From: Ettlia oleoabundans
Lineage: Eukaryota > Chlorophyta > Chlorophyceae > Chlamydomonadales
NCBI GenBank assembly: GCA_019693395.1
Contig: JAAMXP010002560.1
Coordinates: 1-22,025 of the forward strand
Length of the DNA stretch: 22,025 bases
Direction of reading: 5' to 3'
Shown in pieces: positions 20,314 through 22,025 of this stretch. Both the position numbers and the translations under genes were made by a program. The notes beneath the pieces were generated by a model, which was given only the letters and a program-made list of their open reading frames with translations, was not told the DNA's origin and did no database searches. Every line of letters begins with the position of its first letter. Position 1 is the stretch's first letter.

Positions 20314-21901
20314 CTAGACAAGGCTCATCGGGTTGTCGCTGGTGGCAGTGCCAGCTGGAGTCATGGGGGGTGTGCCGCCACCGCCGTCCATCGCCTCCAG
20401 CAGCTTCCTGCAACAGTTGTTGTCGACAGCAGGCACCAAAGCAGGCGGCGGGAGGACCTGTAGCAAGTTTTTGTGTACCGCTCCAGCAGCAGAAAGGCAA
20501 GTGTGGCACGCTCCTGGGGGCTAGCAATTGCGGGAGGTCTGCTTGATACGGCGCCCCACCTGAGCTCCCTTGCCACCTGGCAGAAGTTGGGGCGCTCCTC
20601 CGGCTCCTGGGCCCAGCAGCTGTGCAGCAGCCCTAGATATGCATCCAGGCCTGCAATATGGTAAACAAGTAAGCATGCTAAACCCGACTGCCAGACAGCG
20701 ACTTTCTCTTGGTATTTTTTGCCTCGCATATGTCATCTTTGCTTTTGCTCATCTGGCAGTGCCAAACGGGACATGGGTCGCGGCAGAGGCAACTCTGATC
20801 AGCTCACCCTCAAAGCTCAGTGTGTCGGCTCCTGGCAGCTGCTCTCTCGGTGGTAAAGGGAGCCTAAAGCCGGCTGTCACTGCATTCACAATCTGCATGT
20901 ACACAAAATGGGAAGCAGAAATGCAGGGGGATGGACACCTTACCCGGCCAGCAAAGCAGAACTTTGAAACTGCTTTCCTGCTGGCAGGGCATGTAATGCC
21001 CTCTGGAGTGCACAACTGTGCGATCAATGCACATCAGCGGCCTTTCTGCCTCCTGACCTCGTACCTGCCACGTATTGCCGCCCTCAGCCGTCCAGGGCAG
21101 CTGCCACATCAGCAACTCCCACATGATCTGCACAGCATACCATGACATGGCAGGATGGCTTTGTTACAAGTATACAAGAAATCGGGCGCATGCTTTGTCA
21201 ACCACTCATAAAGCCAATTCCTCTGCATTGAGTCCTGTCCGGTGCAGCCAGCTACCAAGCCCTCATAAGCAGCCGCACGTGGCAAGATCTCCAAACTAGT
21301 TGCTAGTCAGAGGGCCGCAACAGAAGCGACAAGGCATTTTGACCGGTGCTACTCACCACCCCGAAAGAGAAGACATCAGCGGCTGGCCCAGCGGGTTGGC
21401 CACGCATCACCTCAGGTGCCTGTGGCAACGGGTACAGCCACACAGCAATTAGTTTTAGGCTGTAACTGCTTTTGCTCAAGGCATGCAGGCAGGATGGGAA
21501 GCCCGCTTAGCATGAAGGCAATGCCTGAGCTGGGGAAGTGCTGTTATGTCTATGATGCGCCGCAACCAGCCCTCACCAGCCATCGTGGGTTTGTGGCCAC
21601 TTGGCTGCTCTGGGAGTGTGCCGCATCCTCCATGATTCTTGACAGGTTGAAGTCGCTGACTTTGACCGTCCAATGCAAGTCAACAAGCAGGTTGGGGCTC
21701 TTGAGGTCCCTGCGACACGAAAGTGTGTCATGTGTGCTTTAGTGTCCCACCAGCGAAGGTTGAAATGAGATGAGAAGCGCTGACACAACCTGACTCGTTC
21801 CGCAATGTTTCATGTGCATTCAACAGCACCACCCCCCACCTGTGCACAATGGGCGGGTTGCTGGCGTGTAGCACCAGCATGCCGCGCGCAGCGCCGGTGG
21901 C
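20314..21901 (-). CDS. TKL protein kinase, paralogue of the receptor kinase (partial, 5' end beyond right edge)
   Basis: Seven exons, in frame, covering the C-terminal 196 residues: 21840-21901, 21577-21709, 21357-21419, 21065-21127, 20808-20892, 20560-20650, 20314-20407. The first six have exactly the lengths of the matching receptor-kinase exons (62, 133, 63, 63, 85, 91), so this is a tandem duplicate. Seen: IVHRDLKSPNLLVD catalytic loop, DFN in place of DFG, APEVMRGQP, DVFSFGV, MWELLMWQLPW, RPNFCQVAREL, and a short Gly/Thr/Pro tail ending in TAG. The ATP-binding lobe, and any ectodomain and membrane helix, lie right of the window, so receptor topology is inferred only from the paralogue. 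Catalytic Asp and metal-binding Asn and Asp are present, so activity is expected. Confidence 0.9.
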
Positions 21902-22025
21902 CTGCAGGGAAGCAGGGTGGGTGGAATGTCGCCAAACGGAACTGCACAATGAATACTGCTGCCGCATATGGGTCATAAGCAACTAAACAGCACTGTAGAT
22001 GTTGATGTGACCTACAACCAGACTC
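21902..22025 (-). other. Partial intron of the second kinase gene
   Basis: The sequence right of the acceptor at 21902-21904 shows no exon matching the 174-base upstream exon of the paralogue, so it is read as intron cut by the window edge. Confidence 0.6.

Larger units (their letters stand above)
15191..21709 (-). repeat. Tandem kinase gene duplication
   Basis: Matching exons of the two kinase genes lie in the same orientation about 6.4 kb apart. One block (15258-15316 and 21644-21702) is identical over 59 bases within the exon encoding the catalytic loop and DFN motif, while neighbouring codons and the introns differ. Confidence 0.85.

Noticed and set aside
1..22025. tRNA genes
   Set aside because: Scanning both strands for a GGTTCGAAT-type T-arm with a paired acceptor stem found no convincing candidate. 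Several GGTTCAA occurrences lie in exons or introns of protein genes.

Overview
The window is nuclear DNA from a green alga, most likely a core chlorophyte. Genes on both strands are broken into many short exons by small GT-AG introns. Several genes are followed by the pentamer TGTAA, the usual chlorophyte poly(A) signal. Introns carry short tandem repeats, and the kinases are of the TKL type that is expanded in these algae. No bacterial operon, tRNA, transposon or CRISPR array was seen. All gene models were built by hand from splice sites, reading phase and, where possible, comparison of paralogues inside the window.

Layout from left to right. (1) 174-4234, minus: the first 13 exons of a eukaryotic/archaeal-type prolyl-tRNA synthetase, with the C-terminus off the left edge. 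(2) 4639-6719, plus: a four-exon renalase-like FAD/NAD(P) oxidoreductase, divergent from gene 1. (3) 7170-10217, minus, and (4) 10664-13669, plus: a head-to-head pair of paralogues. Each encodes a 16-residue lipidation-type N-terminus, then a GAF domain, a helical linker and a PAS-like domain, with no catalytic domain. Gene 3 is intact. Gene 4 has one GC-AG intron and one conserved acceptor that reads AT instead of AG. (5) 13900-19402, minus: a complete 16-exon, 845-residue receptor-like kinase with signal peptide, duplicated Cys-rich ectodomain, one transmembrane helix and a TKL kinase domain. (6) 20314-21901, minus: the 3' half of a tandem paralogue of gene 5, running off the right edge.

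Genes 1 and 2 look like housekeeping metabolism. Genes 3-6 look like a clustered signalling locus: two predicted membrane-tethered GAF-PAS sensors with no output domain lie beside two TKL kinases, at least one of them a single-pass receptor. A functional link between the sensors and the kinases is inferred only from position and domain logic. The clearest candidates for undescribed biology are the receptor ectodomain (two copies of a module I do not recognise) and the acylated GAF-PAS pair.
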